From Bradyrhizobium tropiciagri (lineage in GTDB: Bacteria; Pseudomonadota; Alphaproteobacteria; Rhizobiales; Xanthobacteraceae): a stretch of 64,000 bases of DNA. Below, piece after piece: positions 38,321 to 48,199 of this stretch. A program made the translations under genes and the position numbers. The stretch spans positions 1 through 64,000 of the forward strand of contig NZ_LFLZ01000014.1 of assembly GCF_001189845.1 (NCBI RefSeq), read 5' to 3'. Every line of letters starts with the position of its first letter. Position 1 is the stretch's first letter. Below the pieces are notes generated by a model. That model made no database searches. It was given only the letters and a program-made list of their open reading frames with translations, and was not told the origin of the DNA.

Positions 38321-40441
38321 ATGGATCCGGTCGACCCATTCTTCGATTCAGGAGCCTGGATGCGCGAGTACGCCGCCCTTCAGGGGCGGACTGGGCAGCG
38401 AGCGGGTAGCCCAAGCGAGCAGGGTGACTTTGAAGGGCGGCTGCAGGACTTGACCCTCGTTCCGTCTGATCAAAGGAATTCGACTTCGCCTGATCGGCCT
38501 CCCGCAGCAGGTGGTCGAGCAGTGCGGAGGGACGATTTCGGCGGTTCGATGCGGGCGCCGCCGCGCTCCACTTCTAGGGAGAGTGCGCTAGGCGGCACGC
38601 GCCGGAGCGTAGACATTCCCAGCTTTCAGCTTCCCGCTTCGTCGCAAGTGCCGCAGTCTAGTTTGCGAGATGATCTGTTCAACAGCACACGTTACAGCTT
38701 TCCGGACGCAGAGTCTGCCGCGTCGGCCAAGAGCGGAAAAAGCCGCGGATTATGGTCACGCTTCAAGTCGGGACTTGGCAAGGCCCTTGGCGGGAGCAGC
38801 AGCGGAAAGTCGTCGCGAGACGCGGGGCAATCTGACGTCATTTCGACGAATCTACGAATTGATCACGCCAGGCAGCCGGGCCGGACGCGTGGGGTCTCTC
38901 GGGCCGATGAGGAGCTCATTGAGGATTTCCGAAACAGGGCGGCGGGTAATCTCAGCGACGGCACGATCAAGAACGCGGCAGCCGATTTGCGCCATTTGAG
39001 CGCGCGCCTGAGCGACGCCGGCAGGCCCTCGATTGCCGATCGAATTCGCCGCGAACTGGAGAATGCGCAGCTGGAAAATCCCGATGTGGAAAACCACCAG
39101 CTGGAAGCGGAGCTCGACGAGGACGTCGACGCCTACGCAAAGGACCGCGGCAGGCGCATCAAGGCGGCCCTGAAGAAGCTTCGTGAAGTCGGCGCCGGAA
39201 ACACCTTGGCGGCCGATGTCCGCCGACTGGCCCCTCGTGCTGAGGACGCAAGCTTCATCCGCATGTGGGCGGCGGCGGAAAAGGCAACCGGCAGGATCGA
39301 TCCCAAGACGATCGATAGGCAAACTCGCCGCATGTTCAGACTGAGTGAGTGGCTGCAGACGCACGACAGACAGCCGATCGCTGACCGACTGTCTACCCCT
39401 GGGCTCGCTCAAGACGTCGAGGAATACAAGCAAGAAACCAAGGACAGCAAGATCAACGCTGATCTGCTCAGGCTTGGACTCTACCAGCAAATCCTCGAGG
39501 CGAACAGGGCATTGGGATTGCCGCCTCCTGAGGACCTAGGTCAACCTTCTGCGGAAGCTGCTCGGCAGGCCCATTCGCCACAGGAGCTTCCCGCAACGCC
39601 AGCCACGCCGAGCGCTGGGGCCTGGGGGTGGCTTGGTGAGCAGATCCACGGGCCCGCCTCACCAATGCCAGCGCCGCACTGGGCCGCGCAGGCTCATCCG
39701 CCATTCGAGCTTCCTGCCACCCCGAGCCAGGGAGCTTGGGCATGGCTTGGGCAACAGATGCAAGAACCTGCATCGCCTTCGTCCGTGAGGCCTCGATCGT
39801 CAAACATCTACGGCGGTCTCGAGTCCTTCGTTGATCTGGATCCACCCACACCGCACGACTTGCGCGACGATGCGCGCTCTGCGCCAGCACCTGAATTAGC
39901 GGCCGCTTCGTCGTTCGCGGGCCCACCGGGGGCCCCTTCGGAGCCGCGGGATATAGGAGCGATCGTTGGGGTGGATTGGCGCCACGGTTCCCAGGCGGCG
40001 TCAGACGTGTTGATCGATGTGTTGGGCAACATCAATCTGCTGCCAAACCAGTTCGGGCCAAGTCAATTTGCGATTAATGGGGAGCGCTATTCGGCGACAT
40101 TTGGACCGGGCGGTCGCAGGGATATTCGCCTGATCCATCACCCGCGGGTTGGCGGGATGAACGAAGCCGGGCCATCCCGGCCGCTGCATCGCCCACCGCC
40201 AATCGTAAGCGCAAGACGACCCGGGGAAGGCGCAGTCGATCTTGGCTATCTGATCCGGGGCGGCTGGGAGCATAGGGAGCGGTTCCTGCCGGCTTACCTC
40301 GTGCGCGTTTTGGAAGGCGAGCGCATCATGCCCGGTCCCCGCCGGCCGACCTATTTCGAGATCCGCGGGATGCCTTACAGGGGCGAGCTGGTGGAAAGCG
40401 AAGGACGCCAGCGCGTTCGCGTCTATCCCGAACCTCGGTGA
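38321..40441 (+). CDS. Putative type III effector, repeat family (706 aa)
   Basis: ATG 38321 follows GAGGAGAG; the open frame begins earlier (38288) but without a ribosome site. The N-terminal ~190 residues are Ser/Arg/Pro-rich and disordered (MDPVDPFFDSG start). Then come two helical repeats of the family seen at 21348 (SRADEELIEDFRNRAAGNLS; RAEDASFIRMWAAAEK), each followed by a charged helix. Next is a Pro-rich block with two copies of ELPATPS.GAW.WLG.Q. The C-terminus has two related ~65-residue modules (GVDWRHGSQAASDVL..FAINGERY; RGGWEHRERFLPAYL..FEIRGMPY). No Sec signal. Biochemical function unknown. Confidence 0.75.
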   Translation: MDPVDPFFDSGAWMREYAALQGRTGQRAGSPSEQGDFEGRLQDLTLVPSDQRNSTSPDRPPAAGGRAVRRDDFGGSMRAPPRSTSRESALGGTRRSVDIPSFQLPASSQVPQSSLRDDLFNSTRYSFPDAESAASAKSGKSRGLWSRFKSGLGKALGGSSSGKSSRDAGQSDVISTNLRIDHARQPGRTRGVSRADEELIEDFRNRAAGNLSDGTIKNAAADLRHLSARLSDAGRPSIADRIRRELENAQLENPDVENHQLEAELDEDVDAYAKDRGRRIKAALKKLREVGAGNTLAADVRRLAPRAEDASFIRMWAAAEKATGRIDPKTIDRQTRRMFRLSEWLQTHDRQPIADRLSTPGLAQDVEEYKQETKDSKINADLLRLGLYQQILEANRALGLPPPEDLGQPSAEAARQAHSPQELPATPATPSAGAWGWLGEQIHGPASPMPAPHWAAQAHPPFELPATPSQGAWAWLGQQMQEPASPSSVRPRSSNIYGGLESFVDLDPPTPHDLRDDARSAPAPELAAASSFAGPPGAPSEPRDIGAIVGVDWRHGSQAASDVLIDVLGNINLLPNQFGPSQFAINGERYSATFGPGGRRDIRLIHHPRVGGMNEAGPSRPLHRPPPIVSARRPGEGAVDLGYLIRGGWEHRERFLPAYLVRVLEGERIMPGPRRPTYFEIRGMPYRGELVESEGRQRVRVYPEPR

Positions 40442-40631
40442 AGAAACAAGTTGGCTGCAATTCCAGATGCTCGTCGGGCAGCTCGCGCAAGGCGTTCCAT
40501 CACGCGGCGATTGACCGGCCATGCGCCCAATTGATGCAGATCGCAGAGGTGAGGCGTGAGTACGCCTGTCTTCATGAGGGCGTCTTTCGGAAAGTAAGTA
40601 TCTAGGTGAATAACCAGAGACTGGTGGTTCC

Positions 40632-40950
40632 TTAGGTCAGTCGTTTGGCCACGGCGGCGGAGATCATTCGCCAGTCGACAAAGTGCCTGAGTATAAAGCT
40701 TGACCGTGTTCGGTTGTAGTCCTTCTGAGCCTTATATTGAGCAATAGCCCTGTCGATAAGGTCGCGGTCTTCAGCAGATAGATGGGGATAGGAGCCTCCA
40801 GCGCCGACGGACGCAGGTTCGGACTGCCTTGTCTCAGCCAAGTGCTGCTCAAAGCCTTCTTGTCCGGCTTGGCTCGTCTGCGGCTCTTGCGAGACGTCGT
40901 GCTGCACCTGCGGCCAAGCGGTTAGACGGGGCAAAATCTTGCGGGTCCAC
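40632..40950 (-). pseudogene. Truncated, frameshifted effector of the repeat family
   Basis: GTG 40950 (GGAGGAGAGG upstream) begins VDPQDFAPSN as in the other family members, but its frame stops at 40849. After a one-base slip the family N-terminus resumes in the other frame (QVQHDVSQEPQTSQAGQEGF) and reaches the first repeat (YPHLSAEDRDLIDRAIAQYK), then stops at 40632. The leader between tts box and GTG is closely similar to that of the 9581 relic. Confidence 0.75.
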
Positions 40951-40998
40951 GCTAACCTCTCCTCCATGATCACCTGAGCAGGTCTGCCTGGTCGGGCA

Positions 40999-41016
40999 AG
41001 CTTTCGAAAACCTGAC
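40999..41016 (-). promoter_or_regulatory. tts box for the 40950 effector relic
   Basis: The minus strand reads GTCAGGTTTTCGAAAGCT, one mismatch to the core, 49 bases before the GTG. Confidence 0.85.
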
Positions 41017-41282
41017 GTGGTTAAGGTTCCGTGGTGGGCAGTTATTCGCGCGGACAAGCTCGCAAATGACGGCGTTCGGTATCGGCCTCTTCTCGATAAT
41101 CCCCTCGATCGTCCCTACAGACCTAACGACGTCCATTTTGCGTGATCACTTACAGCTGGTGTCCGCTTTACATCCGGTGTAACCGGCTCATCAAACGCAG
41201 ATGCAGGACCGATCCTGCAAGCAGATCGCAGAGTTCCGGCCCAGGGGCACGCGAAGTTACAGCAGAACGACGCTTGCCATAA

Positions 41283-42872
41283 TCAGAAGAATACCAGCGT
41301 AGACACCAGCAGATTGAGGGCGTGCTCCGTCTGAAGCGTATGCGTGACGCTTGTCGGGTTGTGGATGTATGACAGTCCGGCGCTTGCATAGATACCCGGA
41401 GCGAGATGGGCAGTATATGTGCCCGTGATCGCTAGGGTATCGCGATGCGCAAGCTGACCTTTAGCCAAGGCCGCATCCACGGCGAATTTGCTCCAGGTCG
41501 TGTTGCTGGCGACAAGTGCAATCAGATCCTGGGGGCGACAATCAAACGGCCCTTTCGTGTAAAGACGAAGCTCGTAATACTGGCTGATCCTGTTGAGGTC
41601 AGGCGGAGCTCCCATGATAGAGAATCCGCCATAGAGTCCGCGAGACGGCGACCTGACGGCATCAGTTTGCCAGAATTGCCGGTCCGCAGCGATGTAATGG
41701 AAATTGTTGCCGCTCACTCGCTGTTGATCCGGGTCCGCCAAATTCTTGTAGCGGCTGGTGTTGAAACCAGCGCCGGCCCGCAGCCATGTGTCGGGCGATC
41801 CAGGAGCGGCCTTGCTCCTGTAGCCGATTTCATCGATGAGAAGCGTGCCCGCATTGGCCGTGCTCCAGTCCACGCCTGCGGGATTCTCCCTTATCTCGGC
41901 ATAGGGACCATCCGGGCTGATCGAACGCTGCACTGAAATCTTGTTGTAAAAACGATCATCAAAATTGTACTTCAGGTTGACCGCCGGCGTGGGCGCAGCA
42001 TTGGTGCTTACCCCTGCCTGGATCAAGGCGAACATGTTCGATCCGGTCATCCCTCCGAACAATGTGCCGGTAAACTCATTCTGGTTTCTCAGGTAACCAA
42101 ATTTGAGTTCGAGCTTCCTGTCGAGAAAAGTCTGGTAATAGGCGAGCGTGTTGAGCCCCACTCTGTCAGGCCCCGGGCGATCCCACGTCCAGTATTGCTG
42201 CTCGGCTCCGACGACAATCTGGCCATCGGGAATGCCAAATCGGCTGATATCGTACGTGACGATCAAGAAGTTCGCCGAAGCGAAGGTCGGGTTCTGGCCC
42301 ATGTAAAGCTGGTTTGCGATTGGACTTCTCGCTGCATTTGGCAGCTGATTGTCTACAAACGTGTTGTGTGTCCAGCCGATATAACCAATGCCGACATCAG
42401 CCAGCGCGGACCTAACGCCGCCATTCTCCTGATCAATCGTATCTGCAGGACCAGGTATCGCGAGCCACAATCCTTTTTCACGCAGATTGTCGTACCTGGC
42501 GAAGGGAGCGATTGGTTTTTGCGTTCGCGTATGAGCAGATCTATCCACATAGTTGCGCCTTTCGGCAGGCATGTCGGCACGTGCCGCTGACCGTGGATGC
42601 GGAGGCTGGACTACTTGACGTATCACACCGGTCCGCGACTTTGTCGCCGGAATGGAAGCTTGTCTTCTTTTGCTGGCCTGATCCACAGTGTCGTTTCCGG
42701 AATCGAACTCGTCACCGGTTTGTGCCAGCGCGGAGTTGCCGAACAGGCAAGCCGCCAGCGAAACTGCGACAGCACGTCTATATCGTTTGCCGGTAGGCCG
42801 AAACGTGAAAGCAGATGCCAAGGCGGCCGAAGACGTTCGAAACGATGTCGCCGCAAGAAACCAATCACGCAT
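41283..42872 (-). CDS. Carbohydrate-selective porin, OprB family
   Basis: 529 residues. A basic N-terminus and hydrophobic stretch (RAVAVSLAACLFGNSALA|Q) form the signal peptide after an unusually long n-region (~28 residues), so the true start may lie downstream of ATG 42872. The rest is rich in alternating beta-strand segments with OprB-like EKGLWLAIPGPADTI, QQYWTWDRPG and DRKLELKFGYL, and ends in aromatic residues (LLVSTLVFF) as outer-membrane barrels do. Predicted to admit sugars across the outer membrane. Stands alone. Confidence 0.85.
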   Translation of the reverse strand: MRDWFLAATSFRTSSAALASAFTFRPTGKRYRRAVAVSLAACLFGNSALAQTGDEFDSGNDTVDQASKRRQASIPATKSRTGVIRQVVQPPHPRSAARADMPAERRNYVDRSAHTRTQKPIAPFARYDNLREKGLWLAIPGPADTIDQENGGVRSALADVGIGYIGWTHNTFVDNQLPNAARSPIANQLYMGQNPTFASANFLIVTYDISRFGIPDGQIVVGAEQQYWTWDRPGPDRVGLNTLAYYQTFLDRKLELKFGYLRNQNEFTGTLFGGMTGSNMFALIQAGVSTNAAPTPAVNLKYNFDDRFYNKISVQRSISPDGPYAEIRENPAGVDWSTANAGTLLIDEIGYRSKAAPGSPDTWLRAGAGFNTSRYKNLADPDQQRVSGNNFHYIAADRQFWQTDAVRSPSRGLYGGFSIMGAPPDLNRISQYYELRLYTKGPFDCRPQDLIALVASNTTWSKFAVDAALAKGQLAHRDTLAITGTYTAHLAPGIYASAGLSYIHNPTSVTHTLQTEHALNLLVSTLVFF

Positions 42873-43923
42873 GCGCTCTTCAGATCCGTGTCAGCCAGTC
42901 ATGATTGCTAAGAACTCCGGCCTGATTGGCCGAGAGTGGCATCTCAACATTTTCGCTCCCGAGGAGGGAGCAGATGAGCTGCTCCGCGATTCACTTGCGC
43001 ATCAGGCCGGGGCGCCGAAAAAGAGCAGCGCGCCTTGGTGTGGCGAAAGGCTGAGACCCTCGGTCTCACCTTCTGACAATAGCCTCGCTGCTCGCCGTGC
43101 GACAGAGTGGGCTGGCGTTGGGGGGCCTTGCTGGAAGAATCCTTCACTGACGATGTGGCAGGCGCCAGCAAGTAAATCTCGTGAGCCACGACGCATGGGC
43201 TCATGGCGTTTTGTGATGTCGTTGGGCCAGACAATCGACAGGATATGGGACCCGCCGGCTCTGGAATGTATGCGCTCGCAGATCGCACGACGACGCCCGT
43301 CATGGACGTCCCAGGTGAATGGACGAAACAACCTTCGAACCACTTTGGTGGCGGCGGGCGAGCAACTAGCTCCATTGAAATAGTTGGGGCGTCCAAATCT
43401 GTCTTGCATTGCGGGTCCTTCACTTGCGCGGCCTTCGTTGGTCCCGCTTGGCATGTGCCCGTGATCTCGATCAACCTGCTGAGATTGGTAGTTGATCATG
43501 CGCAATAACTGCCCTCCGAATGAGGGATTGCGGCTCAGCCGTCGCTCTTAAGCGGCCCGTCTTGAGTAAAGCTGCGCGTCAGGCGGCTCTAGTCAAGCAC
43601 GCTTGAGGAAACGAGTTGCGGTTTGCATTCGGGAGGCACCAAGAAAGGGAGATCAGAAAGGTTGTTATGAATGAGGGCAAAATACTGCACGATCGGCTGC
43701 GAAGACGAGAACCGATGTTCGCCGCCAGCGCTATGATACAGGAGCCCGGCACAAGGCCACTCGATTGGGCACACGGGCGCTTCGCAGGGAGCAGATGGGC
43801 GAGCGGCCGAGAAGGTCCGCGAAGTATGACATTATCGGCAGTCGAGATCGCTGGAGCGCGCGAACACCGCAAGCGCTCGGATCGACGAAGCGAGCCGGCC
43901 GAAAGAAGAATGCTGGAGGGGCG
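42873..43923. other. No supported gene
   Basis: Long open frames on both strands (for example plus 42688-43383 and minus 43002-43505) look like mutual shadows in GC-rich DNA. None carries a recognisable motif. Confidence 0.3.
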
Positions 43924-44442
43924 ATGTTGATGATTGACGATGCGGTCGCTTCGGATTTCCAACCGCTGTTGCGAGGGCGGTCTCGACGCATTGTCCGGGT
44001 TTTGGTGCTTCTCCTTGTCCTCGTCGGTTCCAGTGCTGCTGGCGCCTGGTTTTGGGCTGACCTCGGGGAGTTTGTCGTGACGCCGGAAACTCACCAAGTC
44101 GCTTCAATCATGAGGTCGTCACTTGATGACAAAGCTTCCTTGTCCGAGATAAAGTGGGCACAGCTGAAGGCTAGCGATGAGATCGCAGAACTGAACCGCA
44201 GGATCGATGCCGCGCGGAACGACCTCAAGGGGATCCTGGATCAGATCAGCGTGCTGACTGCGCAGATCGAGTCGCTGCGGAATTCAATGCCTGTCGCTTC
44301 TACGCCCTCCATTTCTGCCCCACCATCGGCCCAAGCGGCTTCGAGCCGAGCCAAGAAACGGCTTGGGCAATCCACACCACAAGGACCTGTTTCCGTTGGA
44401 GGCGCGCCAGTGATCGCAGCACCTACGGCAAGCGCACCTTGA
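43924..44442 (+). CDS. Membrane-anchored coiled-coil protein (172 aa)
   Basis: ATG 43924 behind GGAGGGG. One N-terminal membrane helix (RIVRVLVLLLVLVGSSAAGA, residues ~22-42). The outer part has a coiled coil of about 60 residues (QLKASDEIAELNRRIDAARN) and then a Pro/Ser/Ala-rich tail. Topology suggests the coil and tail lie in the periplasm. No known domain; the layout resembles hypothetical proteins seen widely in Bradyrhizobium. Confidence 0.65.
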   Translation: MLMIDDAVASDFQPLLRGRSRRIVRVLVLLLVLVGSSAAGAWFWADLGEFVVTPETHQVASIMRSSLDDKASLSEIKWAQLKASDEIAELNRRIDAARNDLKGILDQISVLTAQIESLRNSMPVASTPSISAPPSAQAASSRAKKRLGQSTPQGPVSVGGAPVIAAPTASAP

Positions 44443-44826
44443 TGTCTCGATCGGCTACAGGCTTGGCCATAACCCCAACCGCGCCCACGGTTTGCACCCG
44501 CATTTGCGATGCCGCTTGCAGACCTAAGGGCCGCGACGGCGCCGGGCTTTCCGGAGGCCAGGTTCGCTTCCTCGCCAACGACATTTAAAGGTATTATTGC
44601 CAGGTGGGCAGAGTGCGTTTCGCGTACCGGTCCTGAACGGCAAATCCGCGGGACAAGTGATTGTAATCAGATCATTGCCAGTTGACGCACTGTCTGAAGT
44701 GATGGTCATCGCGCTCGGATGCCTCTTCGAGATCCGCACAAGATGAGGCCGATGTATTACTGAAGGGCTCCGCAGAACCGCGCAATCTGCGTCTCTCGTC
44801 AACACGGGGTGCCGCTTCCAGTAGGC
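44443..44826. other. No supported gene
   Basis: Short frames only. Confidence 0.3.
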
Positions 44827-45042
44827 CTAGACAGGAGCCGTGAAGCTCCACAACAGGACCATTTCTCTAGGAAGAATATCATACTCGTCGCTTGAGGTAG
44901 TGCCGACAAGGGGGCGACTCCAGTTTGCGGCCTCAGTTTGGAATTGATTGCTACGCCTCATAATGACTATCTCGCCTGGCTGCCACAGGCGCTCCGCCGA
45001 TTGCTCCTTGGCCATTCGCGTTGATATTGTGGATCTGCTCAC
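44827..45042 (-). CDS. Possible small protein downstream of hemN (71 aa)
   Basis: ATG 45042, 12 bases after the hemN stop and on the same strand, so it would be cotranscribed. Encodes MSRSTISTRMAKEQSAERLW followed by WQPGEIVIMRRSN. No known family. Could be chance. Confidence 0.3.
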   Translation of the reverse strand: MSRSTISTRMAKEQSAERLWQPGEIVIMRRSNQFQTEAANWSRPLVGTTSSDEYDILPREMVLLWSFTAPV

Positions 45043-45054
45043 ATGCGTCGCTTG

Positions 45055-46389
45055 TTAATAGGGTGTGCGGTCGAGGTGAGCGTCGAACGCGGCAGCAACA
45101 GCGCGAATGACAAAACGGTGCTTCTGCTTGACCCGGATAAAACCCTGTTGGATGTCCAGTATCCCGTCTTCGGCAAGCGTTTCCAGACGGTCGGCTGAAT
45201 CAAGAAAAGGAATTGGATCAAATCCGTGGGCGGCGCAGATTGCCGCCACATCAGCCTGCAAGTCGCACATCAGCCGCTCGATGATTGCGGCCCGAAGGCG
45301 ATCTTCGGCGGTGAGGCAGTGGCCCTTTGAGGTTGCCAGATGGCCAGCACTAATCCGTCGGGTATAGGAACTGGTTGCCGTCTCGTTCTGCACGTAACCA
45401 TCGCGCAGACGGCCGATGGCTGACGGACCAAAGCCGATCACTGTGTTACACGTATCGGCCGAATAGCCCAGCGAGTTGCGGCGCAGCCGGCCGGTTTTCT
45501 GCGCGTGCGCGAGTTCGTCGTCCGGGAGGGCGAAATGGTCGAGCCCGATTTGGCGATATCCGGCGGAGACCAGCGTATCTGCCATGGCTACAGCTTGCTC
45601 GGCGCGCGCAACATTGTCGGGCAGCGCCGCCTCGTCGATCTGGCGCTGACGTTTCATGTAGGAGGGAACATGGGCATAGCCGAACACCGCAAGGCGGTCG
45701 GGCCGCATGGTCAAAGCCGTCTGCGTTGAGTTCACGCAGGATTGCACGGTCTGATGCGGCAATCCGAAGAGCAGGTCGAAATTGATACGGCTTATTCCAT
45801 GCTGGCGAAGGCGTTCGACGACAAAGGCGACCTGCGCTTCGCTTTGGAGACGGTTGACCGCCCTTTGAACTACGGGATCGAAGCTTTGTACGCCGACGCT
45901 CGCGCGGCTGACGCCCGCTACTCCCAAGGTTTCCGCCATCTCGGCCGTGAACGCGCGGGGGTCGATCTCGACGGCGAGCGCGGTCGATTTGCTGAACGCG
46001 AAGCAGCGGCGCAAAAGCTCCATCAGAGCCAAGAAATCGGCCGGTGGGATGGTAGTCGGCGTGCCGCCGCCAAAATGCAGGTCGCTCACTGGAAGACCGT
46101 GAGGCGTTTGCTCTGTGACCAGACGAATTTCCTCACATACCGTCAGCAGGTAATTGCGAATCGGCCGCTCGCTGTGAGTGAGGCTTGTTGGGAAGCCGCA
46201 ATACCAGCAGATCGACCGGCAGAACGGAACGTGAAGGTAGAGCGATACGGATTCGTCTGGCGGCAGCCGCCGCAACCACGCCTCACAGGTCGTGGCGCCG
46301 ACCGCAGCAGAGAAATCCGCTACCGTTGGGTAGATGGTGTACCAGGGCAGGCGAGCATCGCAATACTTGTTCAGGAGTGAGGTCTGCAA
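45055..46389 (-). CDS. hemN: Oxygen-independent coproporphyrinogen III oxidase (HemN)
   Basis: Radical SAM enzyme that decarboxylates coproporphyrinogen III to protoporphyrinogen IX when oxygen is scarce, for haem in microaerobic cells and nodules. 444 residues. The N-terminal YTIYPTVADF is the family lead-in, and HVPFCRSICWYCGF carries the CxxxCxxC cluster ligands. FGGGTPT, INFDLLFGLPHQT and GFGPSAIG follow. The start is TTG 46389 with GGAAAGG upstream, the only site matching the family N-terminus. A FixK2-type box lies 58 bases upstream. Confidence 0.93.
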   Translation of the reverse strand: MQTSLLNKYCDARLPWYTIYPTVADFSAAVGATTCEAWLRRLPPDESVSLYLHVPFCRSICWYCGFPTSLTHSERPIRNYLLTVCEEIRLVTEQTPHGLPVSDLHFGGGTPTTIPPADFLALMELLRRCFAFSKSTALAVEIDPRAFTAEMAETLGVAGVSRASVGVQSFDPVVQRAVNRLQSEAQVAFVVERLRQHGISRINFDLLFGLPHQTVQSCVNSTQTALTMRPDRLAVFGYAHVPSYMKRQRQIDEAALPDNVARAEQAVAMADTLVSAGYRQIGLDHFALPDDELAHAQKTGRLRRNSLGYSADTCNTVIGFGPSAIGRLRDGYVQNETATSSYTRRISAGHLATSKGHCLTAEDRLRAAIIERLMCDLQADVAAICAAHGFDPIPFLDSADRLETLAEDGILDIQQGFIRVKQKHRFVIRAVAAAFDAHLDRTPY

Positions 46390-46446
46390 CGCTTACCTTT
46401 CCGCGCTGATACGCTATCAGGCTGATGGATATCCTCTGCTCTGTCT

Positions 46447-46460
46447 TTGCGTTAAGTCAA
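46447..46460 (-). promoter_or_regulatory. FixK2/FNR-type box upstream of hemN
   Basis: TTGCGTTAAGTCAA fits the B. japonicum FixK2 consensus TTG(A/C)-N6-(T/G)CAA exactly. Its position, 58-71 bases before the hemN start, suits activation centred near -40. B. japonicum hemN2 is a known FixK2 target. Confidence 0.75.
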
Positions 46461-46885
46461 AAAGCACTGCCCTGATCCTGAAGCTCGAGACCCTTCTTCG
46501 ATGTAGCTGCCAGGACAGCCTGCGAACTGGGAGCGGTGAGAAAGTCAGGCTCCAGCCATCATTTGCACCCGGTAAGAGAACAAATGGCTCACATGAGCTC
46601 GGCCGCCCGAGCTCGATCCGCCCAATCATTGCGCGCAGGAACAATCATTCATCGGAGCGCACATTGCGTCTGCATTCTCCAACGCAGGGGCTCTTGCGAC
46701 AAAGACAGGATCCAAGGCGTTGCCGGCGGCGAACCAGTCGGCCTCAGCCTTTCAAGGTGTTTTCGGTGGAAAAGCTGATGTGGATGCCCCAGGCGTTCGA
46801 TCGAGTCAGGAAATCACGCTAAATCCGATTGGTAGTCCGCGCCACGCTGGGCCGGCAGCACAGGGCCAATCGGCCAGGAGGGCTC
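46461..46885. other. No supported gene
   Basis: Divergent spacer between hemN and the DUF2130 gene; nothing recognised beyond the FixK box. Confidence 0.35.
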
Positions 46886-48199
46886 ATGAACCTGAAAGCA
46901 CCCGCGGCGGGCGCCGCGCATCAGCCTATTCTCCATTGCCCGAACTGCAATCATGAGATTCACCTCACCGAATCTCTTGCTGCTCCCCTGATCGAGGAAA
47001 CTCGCCGACGTTTTCAACGACAATTGGCGGACAAGGATGCCGAGGTCGCCCGCAAGGCCGAGGCCTTGCGCCATGAGCAGGAGCAACTGGCGAGACAACG
47101 CGAACAGATCGAGGATCAGGTGGCCGCGCGCCTGGCGGCCGAGCGCACCGAACTCGTCGCCATGGAAGCGAAGAAGGCTCGGCAGGCCGCGGCGGCCGAG
47201 CTGCTGGCAAAAGCTGCCGAAGCGGCCGAGCTTCGTCAAAGCCTGGAGGCCAACAATGCCAAACTTGCTGAGGCGCAGCAGGCGCAGGCCGAACTGATCC
47301 GCAGGCAACGTGCCCTTGACGAAGAGAAACGTGAACTCGATCTGACCATCGAAAAGCGCGTGCAGGCCTCAATCGCGGAGATCCGGGCCAAAGCCAGGCA
47401 GGAAGCGGACGAAGCCGCCCGCTTTCGAGTGCTCGAGAAGGATCAAACGATCGAATCCATGGCGCGGACGATCGAAGAGTTGAAGCGCAAGGCTGAGCAG
47501 GGCTCGCAGCAATCCCAGGGCGAAGTGCTTGAGCTCGAGCTCGAAGAGCTGCTTCGCAGCCGTTTTCCCACTGATACAATCGAGCCGATCGGCAAGGGAG
47601 AGCTGGGTGCGGACGTCGTCCAGCAGGTCAACGGTTCAATCGGTCATCCTGCGGGCCTCATCCTTTGGGAATCCAAGCGTACGAAGGCATGGAGCGACGG
47701 CTGGCTCGGGAAACTGCGCGACGACCAAAGGCGGTGTGGCGCAGATGTGGCCCTCATCATTTCACAGGCGCTGCCGAAGCACGTCGAATTTTTCGATCTG
47801 ATCGACGGAATATGGGTTGCTCATCCCCGCTGTGCTGTTGCGGTCGCGATCGCGCTCCGTCAGGGGCTGATTGATTTGAGCAGTTCGCGCCTGGTGCAGC
47901 AAGGCCAGCAAACCAAAATGGAGCAGGTGTACCGGTATCTGACCGGCACCAGGTTCCGCCAGCGGGTAGAAGCTGTCGTTGAAAAATTCAACGACATGCG
48001 AGAAGATCTCGACAAGGAGCGCAAGTTCATGGGCCGACAATGGGCCAAGCGCGAGACGCAGATCCTCTCTGTCATCGAATCTACCGTTGGCATGGTCGGT
48101 GACCTTCAGGCGATCGCCGGCAAGGCGATGCCGGAAATCCCGAGCCTCGATGCGCCGCTGCTGGAATGCTCGGCCCAACCGGAGCGCAAAGCTTCATAA
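46886..48199 (+). CDS. DUF2130 protein (zinc-ribbon, coiled coil, nuclease-like domain)
   Basis: ATG 46886 behind AGGAGGG; 437 residues. An N-terminal CPNCNHEI half ribbon is followed by a long Ala/Glu/Arg/Gln coiled coil (residues ~45-215). The DUF2130 domain has ELELEELLRSRFPTDTIEPI, ADVVQQVN, ILWESKRTKAWSDGWL and DVALIIS. The E..D..E-S-K arrangement resembles a restriction-endonuclease-like core (inference). Family members are of unknown role; some sit in phage or defence contexts. Free-standing. Confidence 0.85.
   Translation: MNLKAPAAGAAHQPILHCPNCNHEIHLTESLAAPLIEETRRRFQRQLADKDAEVARKAEALRHEQEQLARQREQIEDQVAARLAAERTELVAMEAKKARQAAAAELLAKAAEAAELRQSLEANNAKLAEAQQAQAELIRRQRALDEEKRELDLTIEKRVQASIAEIRAKARQEADEAARFRVLEKDQTIESMARTIEELKRKAEQGSQQSQGEVLELELEELLRSRFPTDTIEPIGKGELGADVVQQVNGSIGHPAGLILWESKRTKAWSDGWLGKLRDDQRRCGADVALIISQALPKHVEFFDLIDGIWVAHPRCAVAVAIALRQGLIDLSSSRLVQQGQQTKMEQVYRYLTGTRFRQRVEAVVEKFNDMREDLDKERKFMGRQWAKRETQILSVIESTVGMVGDLQAIAGKAMPEIPSLDAPLLECSAQPERKAS

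Noticed and set aside
38852..39490. Minus-strand 212-codon ORF inside the 706-aa effector
   Set aside because: Shadow of the repeat region; no independent support.
42688..43383. 231-codon plus-strand ORF overlapping the OprB start
   Set aside because: It overlaps a well-supported signal peptide and shows no motif or ribosome site.
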